Of a DNA stretch of 64,000 nucleotides, positions 43,723 through 51,913 are shown one piece after another; the stretch's first letter is position 1, and each line of letters starts with the position of its first letter. Under the pieces are notes generated by a model, which was not told the origin of the DNA, did not search any database, and was given only the letters and a program-made list of their open reading frames with translations. This DNA comes from Streptomyces qinzhouensis (lineage in GTDB: Bacteria > Actinomycetota > Actinomycetes > Streptomycetales > Streptomycetaceae), in assembly GCF_007856155.1 (NCBI RefSeq), contig NZ_CP042266.1, forward strand, positions 4,154,001 through 4,218,000, read 5' to 3'. A program made the position numbers and the translations under genes.

Positions 43723-44067
43723 ATGCGCACCATCCGTGTGGAGACCTCGGCGGCGACGATCCTGCTGACCGAGGCTCCCGAGCCCAAGGTTCGCGACCGG
43801 AAGACCGGCGAGATCGCCAAGGATGCTGTCAGCGGCGAGACGTTGATGACCCTGGGCGTCGTGTACATCGAGGACGGGGAGTCGTCGCTGGTCAAGGTCG
43901 TCGTGCCGGAGAGCGGGGTGGCGGAGGGGCTGGCGCTCGGTGCGCCGGTCGCGCTGCCGGGGCTGGTCGCCCGCCCCTGGGAGAGCACGTTCAACGGCCA
44001 GCAGCGTCACGGCATCGCCTTCCGCGCCGCCGCCGTCACCCCGGCCGTGTTCCCGGCCTTGGTGTGA
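43723..44067 (+). CDS. Conserved AICE-associated 114-aa protein (copy B)
   Basis: A 114-residue protein paralogous to the 34964 product over its entire length. It starts MRTIRVETSAATILLTEAPE. It is controlled by two GntR operators just upstream. The stop overlaps a GTG that begins the TraB/FtsK-like pseudogene (GTGA), the order known from intact integrative elements. Its role is unknown. Confidence 0.8.
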   Translation: MRTIRVETSAATILLTEAPEPKVRDRKTGEIAKDAVSGETLMTLGVVYIEDGESSLVKVVVPESGVAEGLALGAPVALPGLVARPWESTFNGQQRHGIAFRAAAVTPAVFPALV

Positions 44068-44618
44068 CGACCGACGCGGCAACCCTGCTGGACGTGTGCG
44101 GCCCCCTCGCAGTACTCGGCGCCGGGGCCGCCTACACCCGGGCCTCTACTGGGCCGGATTCGGGCTGCCAATAGCGACCGCCCGGCTACTGGGCTCGTAC
44201 GCTTCGGTCATGGAGGCATGCGGACTGACGGTTCCGCCGTCCCGGCTGCGGGTCCTGGCGTTGAAGGCCACGATGCGACGGAGATTCGCCCGGTCCCGCC
44301 TCGACCGGCTTGCGGCTCTGGCTCGCGCCTGGTCAGGAGCCCGCCGATATCGCGGCGTCGGCCGAACGGCTCTGCCATGCCTGTGGTTTTCACGGGGTGT
44401 ACGTGACGGTGTCGAAGCCCGGCGTTGTCGGGCTGCGGGTGGGCGGGTTCGACGTTCTGCGGCGGGTGTGGATGCCCGGGGTGCCGGAGCCCGGTCTACT
44501 GCGGGTGCCAGTGGCGCTGCGGGAGGACGCGCCACCGTACGTACGGGACTACCGCACCGTTCACCACGGGCTCCACCCTCGGCGCGACGCTGGCCGGGAA
44601 GTCGATGTTCCTCAGCCA
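44064..44618 (+). pseudogene. TraB/FtsK-like DNA translocase, frameshifted and truncated
   Basis: Parts of an AICE TraB-like protein are scattered over three frames: the start (VTTDAATLLDVCG), then 'GLYWAGFGLPIATARLLGSYASVMEACGLTVPPSRLRVLALKAT', then 'LAPGQEPADIAASAERLCHACGFHGVYVTVSKPGVV' and 'LLRVPVALREDAPPYVRDYRTVHHG', and finally the Walker A region 'LGATLAGKSMF' in yet another frame. Direct after this P loop the sequence jumps into the 595-bp repeat. At least three frameshifts plus loss of the ATPase domain make it dead. In pSAM2-like elements TraB pumps double-stranded DNA between mycelia. Confidence 0.75.
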
Positions 44619-44932
44619 TCGGCCCGCCACATCACCGGCTCGTCCGCGTCCCGCCAGACCACACACCCCCGCCACGCGGGCCGGGGAACGCCCTCAAGGC
44701 GTGCGGCGCTCTCTGTACCGTTCCACCCCTGGTCGGGGATCTTGTCGAATGGGCGCCGCTCCACTCGTACCCAGGTACCTCGGTCCGTGCGGGCTCCCAC
44801 GGACCGGCGTTTGCGCACTGCTGTGCCCGGGTCCAACCGGGTCTGAAGGGACTGTTCGACACGATCAAGGACCTTGTCGACCGGCTCGGCTCGGAGATCG
44901 ACAGCGCGAACAGCGGAGACCGAGTGCGTCAT
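44612..44932 (-). pseudogene. APH-fold gene fragment (N-terminal copy)
   Basis: The first 104 codons are identical to the APH gene at 35687-36544, then the frame runs through the junction at 44619 and stops two codons later at 44612. Catalytic motifs are absent. It marks the break point of the duplication. Confidence 0.8.
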
Positions 44933-45213
44933 GCGGGGAACGTAGCAGCGGCCGAGGCGCTCCAGGGGACGGGTGCGCTGGGGCGCTTGGTCATCGGCCC
45001 TGCCATCGTGGTTCAGCATGAGAACTGGCACGGGTCGCTGGACGCCCGCCTCGTGTTGAGTCTGCGCTGCGCTGGAAGCGTTGTTGCAGCAGCGTGCGGT
45101 CGAGACGTGAACCGCTGACCAAGATCACACCCAGTTGACATCCAGAATGCTCCTGGAATGCAATCAGGGCCGGTATCCGATTCCGGATACCGGCCCTGAC
45201 CTGGTGTTTCAGC
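44619..45213. repeat. 595-bp direct repeat, right copy
   Basis: Same sequence and orientation as 36231-36825. It leads directly into the intact tRNA-Pro gene, so this is the original chromosomal or the duplicated tRNA downstream region. Confidence 0.92.
45165..45198 (-). terminator. tRNA-Pro terminator
   Basis: Perfect 14-bp stem with 6-base loop, 18 bases beyond the 3' end of tRNA-Pro (minus strand). Identical to 36777-36810. Confidence 0.82.
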
Positions 45214-45215
45214 TG

Positions 45216-45289
45216 TCGGGGTGGCGGGATTTGAACCCACGACCTCTTCGTCCCGAACGAAGCGCGCTGCCAAGCTGCGCCACACCCCG
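45216..45289 (-). tRNA. tRNA-Pro (anticodon CGG)
   Basis: A 74-base cloverleaf on the minus strand. Acceptor stem CGGGGTG pairs with CACCCCG, discriminator A, no encoded CCA. The anticodon stem CTTCG/CGAAG encloses loop TTCGGGA, giving anticodon CGG. T arm with GTTCAAATC. Its 3' half is the att-like sequence repeated at 36827. tRNA-Pro is a known target of pSAM2-type integrases. Confidence 0.95.
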
Positions 45290-45367
45290 ATGTCACCACT
45301 GTCGTGGCGACATCGATTACTTTAGCCCACCCGCGCCCCCACGCGAAATCCGGTTTCGGCCCGGTCG

Positions 45368-46294
45368 CTAGGGTCGCTCGACGAGGGTCAGGAGGGTTGC
45401 CTCGGGCGGGCAGGCGAAGCGGACCGGGGTGTAGCGGCTGGTGCCGCAGCCTGCGGAGACATGGAGGTACGAGGTCTGATCCGCGGCGGTGTGAGTGGAG
45501 AGGCCCTTGACGCGGTCGGTGTCGAGATCGCAGTTCGTGACCAAGGCGCCGTAGAAGGGGATGCAGAGCTGCCCGCCGTGGGTGTGGCCCGCGAGGATCA
45601 GAGGGTAGCCGTCGGCGGTGAAGGCGTCGAGGGTGCGGAGATACGGGGCGTGGACCACGGCCAGGGAGAGGTCGGCCGCCGGGTCGGGGCCGCCCGTCAC
45701 GGACTCGTAGCGGTCGCGCTTGATATGGGGATCGTCCAGGCCGGTGAAGGCGATCTCGCCGGCGTCGAGCTTCAGCGTGCCGCGGGTGTTGCTGAGGCCC
45801 ACCCAGCCTGCCGTGTCGAAGGCGTCGCGCAGCTCTTCCCACGGGTTGTGGACCACGCCGACCGCGGGCGCGTTGCCGTTGAGGCCGTGCCGGCCCTGGG
45901 CCTTTTCCAGCAGGTAGCGGGCGGGGTTGCGGAGCGTGGGGCCGTAGTAGTCGTTGGAGCCGAAGACGTAGACGCCGGGGAGCTCCATCAGTGGGCCGAG
46001 CGCGTCCAGCACCTCGGGGACGCCCTCGGGGTCGGAGAGGTTGTCGCCGGTGTTGATCACGAAGTCGGGGCGCAGGCCCGCCAGGGACTGGAGCCAGGCG
46101 CGCTTCTTGCGCTGGCCGCTGACCATGTGGATGTCGGAGACCTGGAGGACTCTGAGGGGGCGCATGCCCGGGGGGAGTACGGGGACGGTCAGCCGTCGGA
46201 GGCGGAAGGAGCGGGCCTCGAAGGCGGCCGCGTAGGCGATTCCGGCGGCGCCGACCGCCGTGATGGCCAGGGGAACTCCGTAGCGTGCGCGCAT
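45368..46294 (-). CDS. Metallophosphoesterase (membrane-anchored)
   Basis: A 308-residue calcineurin-like phosphoesterase of the YaeI type. One N-terminal transmembrane helix (about residues 6-24), then metal motifs 'VLQVSDIHM' (DxH), 'INTGDNLSD' (GDN), 'VFGSNDYYG' (GNH-like, here SND) and '[15 protein letters not shown]' (GHTHGG). Acts on phosphoesters such as UDP-diacylglucosamine or cAMP in different family members; the substrate here is unknown. The start ATG 46294 is chosen over an upstream ATG because it places the helix at the N-terminus. Confidence 0.92.
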   Translation of the reverse strand: MRARYGVPLAITAVGAAGIAYAAAFEARSFRLRRLTVPVLPPGMRPLRVLQVSDIHMVSGQRKKRAWLQSLAGLRPDFVINTGDNLSDPEGVPEVLDALGPLMELPGVYVFGSNDYYGPTLRNPARYLLEKAQGRHGLNGNAPAVGVVHNPWEELRDAFDTAGWVGLSNTRGTLKLDAGEIAFTGLDDPHIKRDRYESVTGGPDPAADLSLAVVHAPYLRTLDAFTADGYPLILAGHTHGGQLCIPFYGALVTNCDLDTDRVKGLSTHTAADQTSYLHVSAGCGTSRYTPVRFACPPEATLLTLVERP

Positions 46295-46449
46295 GCGTCC
46301 ATCGTCGCAGACCCGCTCCGGGGTGTGCGTGGCGGAGTGATCATGAGGGGGCAATCGGCGGATTCGTCCGGTGATGGGGTCGGTGCGGAGGGTGACGGGC
46401 CGGGGAAATCGGTGGGCAGGGGTGGACCCGTACCTGTCACACTCTCCCT

Positions 46450-46914
46450 ATGACCACGCTCAAGGCCAAGCTCAAGGACGACCTCACCGACGCGATCAGG
46501 GCGCGTGACGAATTGCGCTCGGCGACGCTCCGCCTCACCCTCGCGGCCGTCTCCATGCAGGAGGTCGCGGGTACGACCGCCCGTGAGCTCTCCGATGACG
46601 AGGTGCAGAAGGTCATCGCCCGTGAGGCGAAGAAGCGGCGCGAGGCCGCCGACGCCTTCAGCAAGGGAGGCCGGGCCGAGCAGGCCGAGCGGGAGCTGGC
46701 CGAGGGCGCGCTGCTGGACGAGTATCTGCCGCAGCAGCTGTCGGACGACGAGCTGGGGGCGATCGTGGCCGAGGCCGTCGCGGAGGCGAAGGCCGGCGGG
46801 GCCGAGGGCCCCCGGGCCATGGGTGCCGTGATGAAGATCGTGAGCCCGAAGGTCGCCGGGCGGGCGGAGGGCGGCCGGGTGGCCGCCGCCGTGAAGCGGC
46901 TGCTCGCCGGCTGA
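46450..46914 (+). CDS. GatB/YqeY domain protein
   Basis: A 154-residue protein of the YqeY family, resembling the tRNA-binding tail of GatB. Start 'LKAKLKDDLTDAIRARDELRSATLRLTLAAV' and end 'GAVMKIVSPKVAGRAEGGRVAAAVKRLL' are standard. YqeY may bind aminoacyl-tRNA but its function is unsettled. It is convergent with the PBP gene, with a terminator between. Confidence 0.95.
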   Translation: MTTLKAKLKDDLTDAIRARDELRSATLRLTLAAVSMQEVAGTTARELSDDEVQKVIAREAKKRREAADAFSKGGRAEQAERELAEGALLDEYLPQQLSDDELGAIVAEAVAEAKAGGAEGPRAMGAVMKIVSPKVAGRAEGGRVAAAVKRLLAG

Positions 46915-46980
46915 TCGAGCAGAAGTAGAAGCAGGAAGTAGAAGCAGATAGGAGGAAGCAGGAAGAGGAAGCAGGAAGAG

Positions 46981-47010
46981 GAAGGACCCGGGTGACGAAC
47001 CGGGTCCTTC
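46981..47010. terminator. Bidirectional terminator
   Basis: A perfect 11-bp stem (GAAGGACCCGG and its complement) with an 8-base loop, between the converging YqeY and PBP genes; a run of pyrimidines (cctctttccc) follows on the plus strand. The bases before it (46921-46980) are agg/gaag repeats. Confidence 0.85.
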
Positions 47011-47053
47011 CTCTTTCCCTTCTTCGGGGCGTTTCTTCGGGGCGTTCTATCCG

Positions 47054-49441
47054 TCAGGGGCGGCCGAAGTCGCCGGGCCCCCGGCCCTGCTGGTCGCCGC
47101 CTCCGATGACGCCCGGCGCCATGGAGATGCCGGGGATCGGAGTGAGGCCGCCCGCGTCGCCCTCGCCGCCGGACCCGCCGTTGTCGGAGCCGCCGTTCCC
47201 GGACCCGGCGTTGTCGGAGCCGCCATCGCCGCCCCAGCCGCCGTTGTCGCCCCAGTTGCCGCCGGTTCCTCCGTTGTTGCCCCAGGAGCCGTTGTCCCTG
47301 CCGTCTCCGTTGTCACCGTCGCCCGGGCGCTCCTGGTCGCCGCCGCCCGGGCTCTCGCCCGGATCCGGCTTCTTCACATCCGGAATGGTGACCCGGTTGA
47401 ACCTCGGGGCCTCCTTGCCGTCCAGCGCGCCGGTCATCGCCTTGCGCCAGATGGAGCCCGGCACCTCACCGCCGAAGACCTTCGGCTTGTACCGGCCGCC
47501 GATGGTGATGTTGAACATCTTCACCTGCTGGGTCGGGCTGCCGACCCAGACCGCCCCGGCGAGATTGGGGGTGTAGCCGACGAACCAGGCGTTGCGGCGG
47601 CCGTCGGTCGTACCGGTCTTGCCCGCGTTGTCCCGGCCCGCGAGGCCGGCCTTCGCGCCCGTACCCGCGTCGGAGACCACCCCGCTGAGCAGCGAACTGA
47701 TGCTGTCCGAGGTGTTCTGGCTCATCGCCCGCCGGCAGGTGCTCTCCGGCACCTCCAGCTTCCGCCCGTCGGCCGTCTTGATGGACTCGATGGCGATCGG
47801 GGTGCAGTACGTGCCCCGGTTGGCGAAGGTCGCGTACGCCGATGCCATGGTCAGCGGCGACATGCCCTCGGAACCCAGGGTCATGCCGGAGGGCGTGAAG
47901 GCGAGGTTCTTGCCGTTGCCGACCATCAGGCCGAGCTTGTCGGTCATCTCCTTCACCGGGCAGAGCCCGATGTCCGCGACCATCTGGACGAAGTAGGTGT
48001 TGACCGACTTCTCCATGGCCTCCTTGAAGCTGTACGGACCGACCTCCGACTCCATCTCGTTCTCGACCTTGTCGTTGTCGGTGTTGACCCAGGGTTTGCC
48101 GTCACAGGTCTGGATAGGGCTCGGGTACGGCATCTCGTACGGCGCCGGGTATGTCTGCGACAGCGGCGTCCCCTGCTCTATGGCCGCCGCGGCGACGAAC
48201 GGCTTGAAGGTCGAGCCGACCGGGAAGCCGAAGTTCGACCCTTCCATCCTCTTGTCGACCGAGTAGTTGATCTGGGTCTCGTTCTTGCCGAAGCCGTACG
48301 GCTTGGACTGGCCCATCGCCAGAACCTTGCCGGTGCCGGGCTCGACCATGGTCACCGCGGTGGCGACCTTGTCGCCCTTGTACACGTACTCCTTGATCGA
48401 GTCCTGGGCGGACTCCTGCGACTGGGGGTCGAGCGTGGTGCGGACGGTCAGACCGCCGTGGTTCCACAGCTTGGCCCGGTCCTCGCGGGTCTTGCCGAAG
48501 ACCGGATCGCCGAGGAAGACGTTCCGCACGTAGTCGCAGAAGAAGCCGGCGCCGTTGACCGCGGTGATGCAGCCGTTCTTCGGGGTGCTCACCTTCAGTG
48601 CGACGGGGGTGATCTTCGCCCGGTCGGCGTCGGCCTGGGTGATGTCACGGACGTCCGCCATCCGCTGGAGGACGATATTCCGGCGCTTCTTCGCCTCCTC
48701 CGTGTCATTCACCGGGTCGTAGCGGCTGGGGGACTGCACGAGCCCGGCCAGCAGGGCCGACTCCTGCAGGTTGAGGTCCCTGGCCGGCTTGGAGAAGTAG
48801 CGCTTGGACGCGGCCTCGACTCCGTAGGCCTGCTGCCCGAAGAAGGTGATGTTGAGGTAGTTCTCCAGGATCTTCTTCTTGCCCAGCTCTTCCTCGACCT
48901 GGATCGCGTACTTCAGCTCCTGGATCTTGCGGCCGAGTGTCTGCTGGGTGGCCTGGGCGACCTTGTCGGGGTCGTCGCCCGCCTCCTCCACGAAGACGTT
49001 CTTCACATACTGCTGGGTCAGTGTCGACGCGCCCTGGGCGACCCCGCCCGACTGGGCGTTGCGGTTGAGCGCCCGCAGGACGCCCTTCATGTCGACCGCG
49101 CCGTGCTCGTAGAAGCGCGAGTCCTCGATCGCGATGATCGCCTTCTGCATGTACGGGGAGACGGCCGCGAGCGGGACGACGGTACGGTCGCGCGAGTAGA
49201 CCGTCGCGATCGTGCCGCCCTCGGCGTCGAGGATGGTGGTCCGCTGACTGAGCGGGGGAGTCTTCAGATTCGCCGGGATCTCGTCGAACCCTTTGACCGT
49301 GCCTTTCGCGGCAAGTCCCAGCGCGCCCGCAGCCGGCAGGGCGATGCCCGCCAGTACGGCTCCGGCGAGCACACTGACACCGAGGAACTTGGCGGCTTGC
49401 TGGGTCCCTGACAGACCACCGCCGGAGCGGGTCTTTGGCAT
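47054..49441 (-). CDS. Class A penicillin-binding protein (transglycosylase/transpeptidase)
   Basis: A 795-residue bifunctional peptidoglycan synthase. One transmembrane helix near residues 16-45; glycosyltransferase motif 'AIIAIEDSRFYEHGAVD' with the catalytic Glu, then 'GASTLTQQYVKN'; transpeptidase motifs SxxK 'GSTFKPF', SxN 'SVN' and KTG 'GKTGTTD'. The last 110 residues are Gly/Asn/Asp/Ser-rich and probably extend into the wall. It is divergent from wblA, and this PBP-wblA arrangement is conserved in Streptomyces. Confidence 0.96.
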   Translation of the reverse strand: MPKTRSGGGLSGTQQAAKFLGVSVLAGAVLAGIALPAAGALGLAAKGTVKGFDEIPANLKTPPLSQRTTILDAEGGTIATVYSRDRTVVPLAAVSPYMQKAIIAIEDSRFYEHGAVDMKGVLRALNRNAQSGGVAQGASTLTQQYVKNVFVEEAGDDPDKVAQATQQTLGRKIQELKYAIQVEEELGKKKILENYLNITFFGQQAYGVEAASKRYFSKPARDLNLQESALLAGLVQSPSRYDPVNDTEEAKKRRNIVLQRMADVRDITQADADRAKITPVALKVSTPKNGCITAVNGAGFFCDYVRNVFLGDPVFGKTREDRAKLWNHGGLTVRTTLDPQSQESAQDSIKEYVYKGDKVATAVTMVEPGTGKVLAMGQSKPYGFGKNETQINYSVDKRMEGSNFGFPVGSTFKPFVAAAAIEQGTPLSQTYPAPYEMPYPSPIQTCDGKPWVNTDNDKVENEMESEVGPYSFKEAMEKSVNTYFVQMVADIGLCPVKEMTDKLGLMVGNGKNLAFTPSGMTLGSEGMSPLTMASAYATFANRGTYCTPIAIESIKTADGRKLEVPESTCRRAMSQNTSDSISSLLSGVVSDAGTGAKAGLAGRDNAGKTGTTDGRRNAWFVGYTPNLAGAVWVGSPTQQVKMFNITIGGRYKPKVFGGEVPGSIWRKAMTGALDGKEAPRFNRVTIPDVKKPDPGESPGGGDQERPGDGDNGDGRDNGSWGNNGGTGGNWGDNGGWGGDGGSDNAGSGNGGSDNGGSGGEGDAGGLTPIPGISMAPGVIGGGDQQGRGPGDFGRP

Positions 49442-49931
49442 GGAGTCAGCCTACGTTCTCAATTGCCGGACACCGGGGCAGCCCTTGGCCTAAGCTGCTC
49501 CCAACTGTCACAGCAGTGCGGTTTTGCATCAAGGCAATCATGGATCGTTCCCGGAATTCACCGGAACTCCCCAACCGTCTTCCTGGCGTGTCCCGTAGTC
49601 ATAGGGGGCCGATGAACGGGAAAGTGGAGTTCGGCATTCCAGGACCGGCCGTTCGACGGGCCGTCCGGAATCTTGCCGTATCTGCCCTATGTGCCGCGCG
49701 TCGCCCTTGATGATCTGATAGTTCTGTCCCGGTTCGAGGGGTTGGGTTTGTATGTCCCTGCCTCACTCCCCTGGGTGATCTGCCGCGTACGCATAGTCCG
49801 TTCGGGCCATTCGAGATTGGGCCCGCAGGGGGTGTTGCACCGCGCCCGCCTTCCGTAACGTCCTCAACTGGCAGCGGTGAATATGCCGCTACCGCCGTGG
49901 GGGAGCCTCGATTCGGGAGAGGACGGCAGCC
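49442..49931. promoter_or_regulatory. Long upstream region of wblA
   Basis: 490 bases without a gene between the PBP and wblA starts. wblA is known to be heavily regulated in Streptomyces and to have a long untranslated leader, which this space allows. A small hairpin (AGCGG-8-CCGCT) lies near 49871. GGAGAGGA precedes the wblA start. Confidence 0.5.
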
Positions 49932-50279
49932 GTGATGGGCTGGGTAACCGACTGGAGTGCGCAGGCAGCCTGCCGCACTACCGATCCGGATGAACTGTTC
50001 GTACAAGGGGCAGCACAGAACAGGGCCAAAGCGGTCTGCACCGGATGTCCGGTGCGAACCGAATGTTTGGCCGATGCCCTCGACAATCGGGTGGAGTTCG
50101 GTGTGTGGGGAGGAATGACCGAAAGAGAACGGCGCGCTCTGTTGCGCAGGCGCCCCACGGTCACCTCCTGGCGCAGGCTTCTCGAGACCGCACGGACGGA
50201 GTACGAGCGCGGCGCGGGCATGCTGCCGGTCGGGCTCGACGACGACGAGACGTACGCCGCATACGCCGCCGTGGGCTAG
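49932..50279 (+). CDS. wblA: WhiB-like iron-sulphur regulator WblA
   Basis: A 115-residue WhiB-family protein. The four cluster cysteines are in 'QAACRTTDPDELF', 'AVCTGCPVRTEC', the beta-turn 'GVWGGMTERERR' and the basic tail 'LLRRRPTVTSWRRLL' follow. Length, sequence and position (beside the class A PBP and the paired ArsA ATPases) identify WblA, a 4Fe-4S regulator that in Streptomyces represses antibiotic production and is needed for sporulation. Start GTG 49932 or ATG 49935 are both possible. Confidence 0.94.
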   Translation: MMGWVTDWSAQAACRTTDPDELFVQGAAQNRAKAVCTGCPVRTECLADALDNRVEFGVWGGMTERERRALLRRRPTVTSWRRLLETARTEYERGAGMLPVGLDDDETYAAYAAVG

Positions 50280-50300
50280 AGGGCCTTCTTCGGGGCCTCT
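50278..50300 (+). terminator. Possible wblA terminator
   Basis: AGAGG and CCTCT plus inner GCC/GGC pairs form a hairpin right at the wblA stop. Moderate stability only. Confidence 0.4.
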
Positions 50301-50458
50301 CTCTTCCGGATTCTGCCGGGCTCGCCCGGGGTAGCACGGTTCGTCCGGTCTGCCGAGAGCCGTTGCGGTGCCGCGCCGTGTGCCGAGTCAGGGCCTGCCC
50401 GCCGGTCGGTACGGCGCGGAGGTCGTCCGCGCACGCGGGTTCGGTACGGCCGGTCCGG

Positions 50459-51913
50459 CTAGGTCGCCTTCCGCCCGTTTCCCGTGTCACCGGCCGCCAA
50501 TTGCTCACCGATCGCCCGCAGCCCCACGAGATCGTGGACATCTCCGGGCAGTGCGGCCACATGAGCCACCGCCACCTCGGGGTGAAGCGCGGTGAAACGG
50601 TCCCGCATGCGCTGCTCGCGCGCGAGCACCTGCATCCGTTCGGCATGCAGGCGCAGCAGACCAGCCGTCAGTTCTTCCGTGGTGTGTTCGTGGTGTGCCT
50701 CAAGAGGTGTGGGGTGCTCGGGGGCGTGGTCCACGGGCGGGGATTCGGGAGAGGCGCCCGTGGCCTCACGAACACCAGTCTTCCCTGCCCCATGATCCAC
50801 AATGCGGGCCTCGGCAAGATTTTCTGAGGATTCCACCAGAATCTCATCAGACTCATGAGTCTCGTGATTCTCAGGAGTCTCGTGAGAATCGTCGGACTCA
50901 TCCGAATCATCTGACGCGTTCGACTCGTCGGACTCAGGGGAGTCCTCGTGCTCGTCGTACTCCGGCTCCAGCACCTCCGCCGCCGCCAGCGCGCGCTGCG
51001 CCGACAGCCTGGCGGCGCCGCTGCCGTGGACCCGGTTCAGGACCAGCCCGGCCAGGGGCATCTCCTCCGCCGCCAGCCGTTCGACGAAGTACGCCGCTTC
51101 CCGCAGCGCGTCCCGTTCCGGCGCCGCCACCACGAGGAACGCCGTCCCCGGGGCCTGGAGCAGCCGATAGGTCGCGTCGGCCCGGGTGCGGAAGCCGCCG
51201 AACATGGTGTCCATGGCCGTGACGAAGGTCTGGACGTCCCGCAGCAACTGGCCGCCCAGCAGCTTGCCGAGCGTCCCCGTCATCATCGACATGCCGACGT
51301 TCAGGAACTTCATCCCCGCCCGGCCGCCCATCTTCGCGGGCGTCACCAGCAGTTTGATGAACTTTCCGTCGAGGAAGGACCCCAGTCGCTTGGGCGCGTC
51401 CAGGAAGTCCAGCGCGCTGCGCGACGGCGGGGTGTCGACGACGATCAGATCCCACTCGTTCCGGGCCCGGAGCTGGCCCAGCTTCTCCATCGCCATGTAC
51501 TCCTGCGTACCGGCGAACCCGGCCGACAGGGACTGGTAGAAGGGGTTCTCCAGAATCGCGCGGGCCCGTTCGGCGTCCGCGTGGGCCTCGACGATTTCGT
51601 CGAAGGTCCGCTTCATGTCGAGCATCATGGCGTGCAGCTCGCCCGCCGGGCCCGTGCCGTCCGGTTCTATGCCCTTCACCCGGCGCGGGGTGTTGTCCAG
51701 TGAGTCGATGCCCAGCGACTGGGCCAGCCGCCGGGCCGGGTCGATGGTGAGGACGACGACCCGCCGGCCGCGTTCGGCCGCGCGTACGCCGAGGGCCGCC
51801 GCGGTCGTCGTCTTGCCGACGCCGCCCGCGCCGCAGCACACGATGATGCGGGTGTTCGGGTCGTCGATGAGCGGGTCGACCTGGAGAGGGCCGGCCGCTG
51901 CGTCCAGGCTCAT
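50459..51913 (-). CDS. ArsA/GET3-like ATPase with acidic insertion
   Basis: A 484-residue ATPase of the ArsA/GET3 (SIMIBI) group. Deviant P loop 'CCGAGGVGKTTTAAALG', switch I 'LTIDPARRLAQSLG', and 'DLIVVDTPPSRSALDFL' are present. Between about residues 310 and 385 there is an insertion of Asp, Glu, Ser and His residues, encoded by degenerate ga(c/g)t repeats. It is coupled to the next ATPase (ATGA overlap at 51910-51913). Paired ATPases of this kind are conserved next to wblA in actinobacteria; their role is unknown, arsenite transport is unlikely. Confidence 0.9.
   Translation of the reverse strand: MSLDAAAGPLQVDPLIDDPNTRIIVCCGAGGVGKTTTAAALGVRAAERGRRVVVLTIDPARRLAQSLGIDSLDNTPRRVKGIEPDGTGPAGELHAMMLDMKRTFDEIVEAHADAERARAILENPFYQSLSAGFAGTQEYMAMEKLGQLRARNEWDLIVVDTPPSRSALDFLDAPKRLGSFLDGKFIKLLVTPAKMGGRAGMKFLNVGMSMMTGTLGKLLGGQLLRDVQTFVTAMDTMFGGFRTRADATYRLLQAPGTAFLVVAAPERDALREAAYFVERLAAEEMPLAGLVLNRVHGSGAARLSAQRALAAAEVLEPEYDEHEDSPESDESNASDDSDESDDSHETPENHETHESDEILVESSENLAEARIVDHGAGKTGVREATGASPESPPVDHAPEHPTPLEAHHEHTTEELTAGLLRLHAERMQVLAREQRMRDRFTALHPEVAVAHVAALPGDVHDLVGLRAIGEQLAAGDTGNGRKAT

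Larger units (their letters stand above)
36826..45257. mobile_element. tRNA-Pro-bounded genomic island
   Basis: About 8.4 kb between the two 43-bp copies of the tRNA-Pro 3' end (36826-36868 and 45215-45257). It contains the low-GC methyltransferase-DUF262-HEPN cassette, AICE module B, a TraB pseudogene and the right copy of the 595-bp repeat. No integrase is left, so it is not self-mobile. The 595-bp repeats allow loss by homologous recombination. Confidence 0.65.

Noticed and set aside
46921..46980. agg/gaag repeat as regulatory element
   Set aside because: Simple purine repeats just ahead of a terminator; no further evidence of function.
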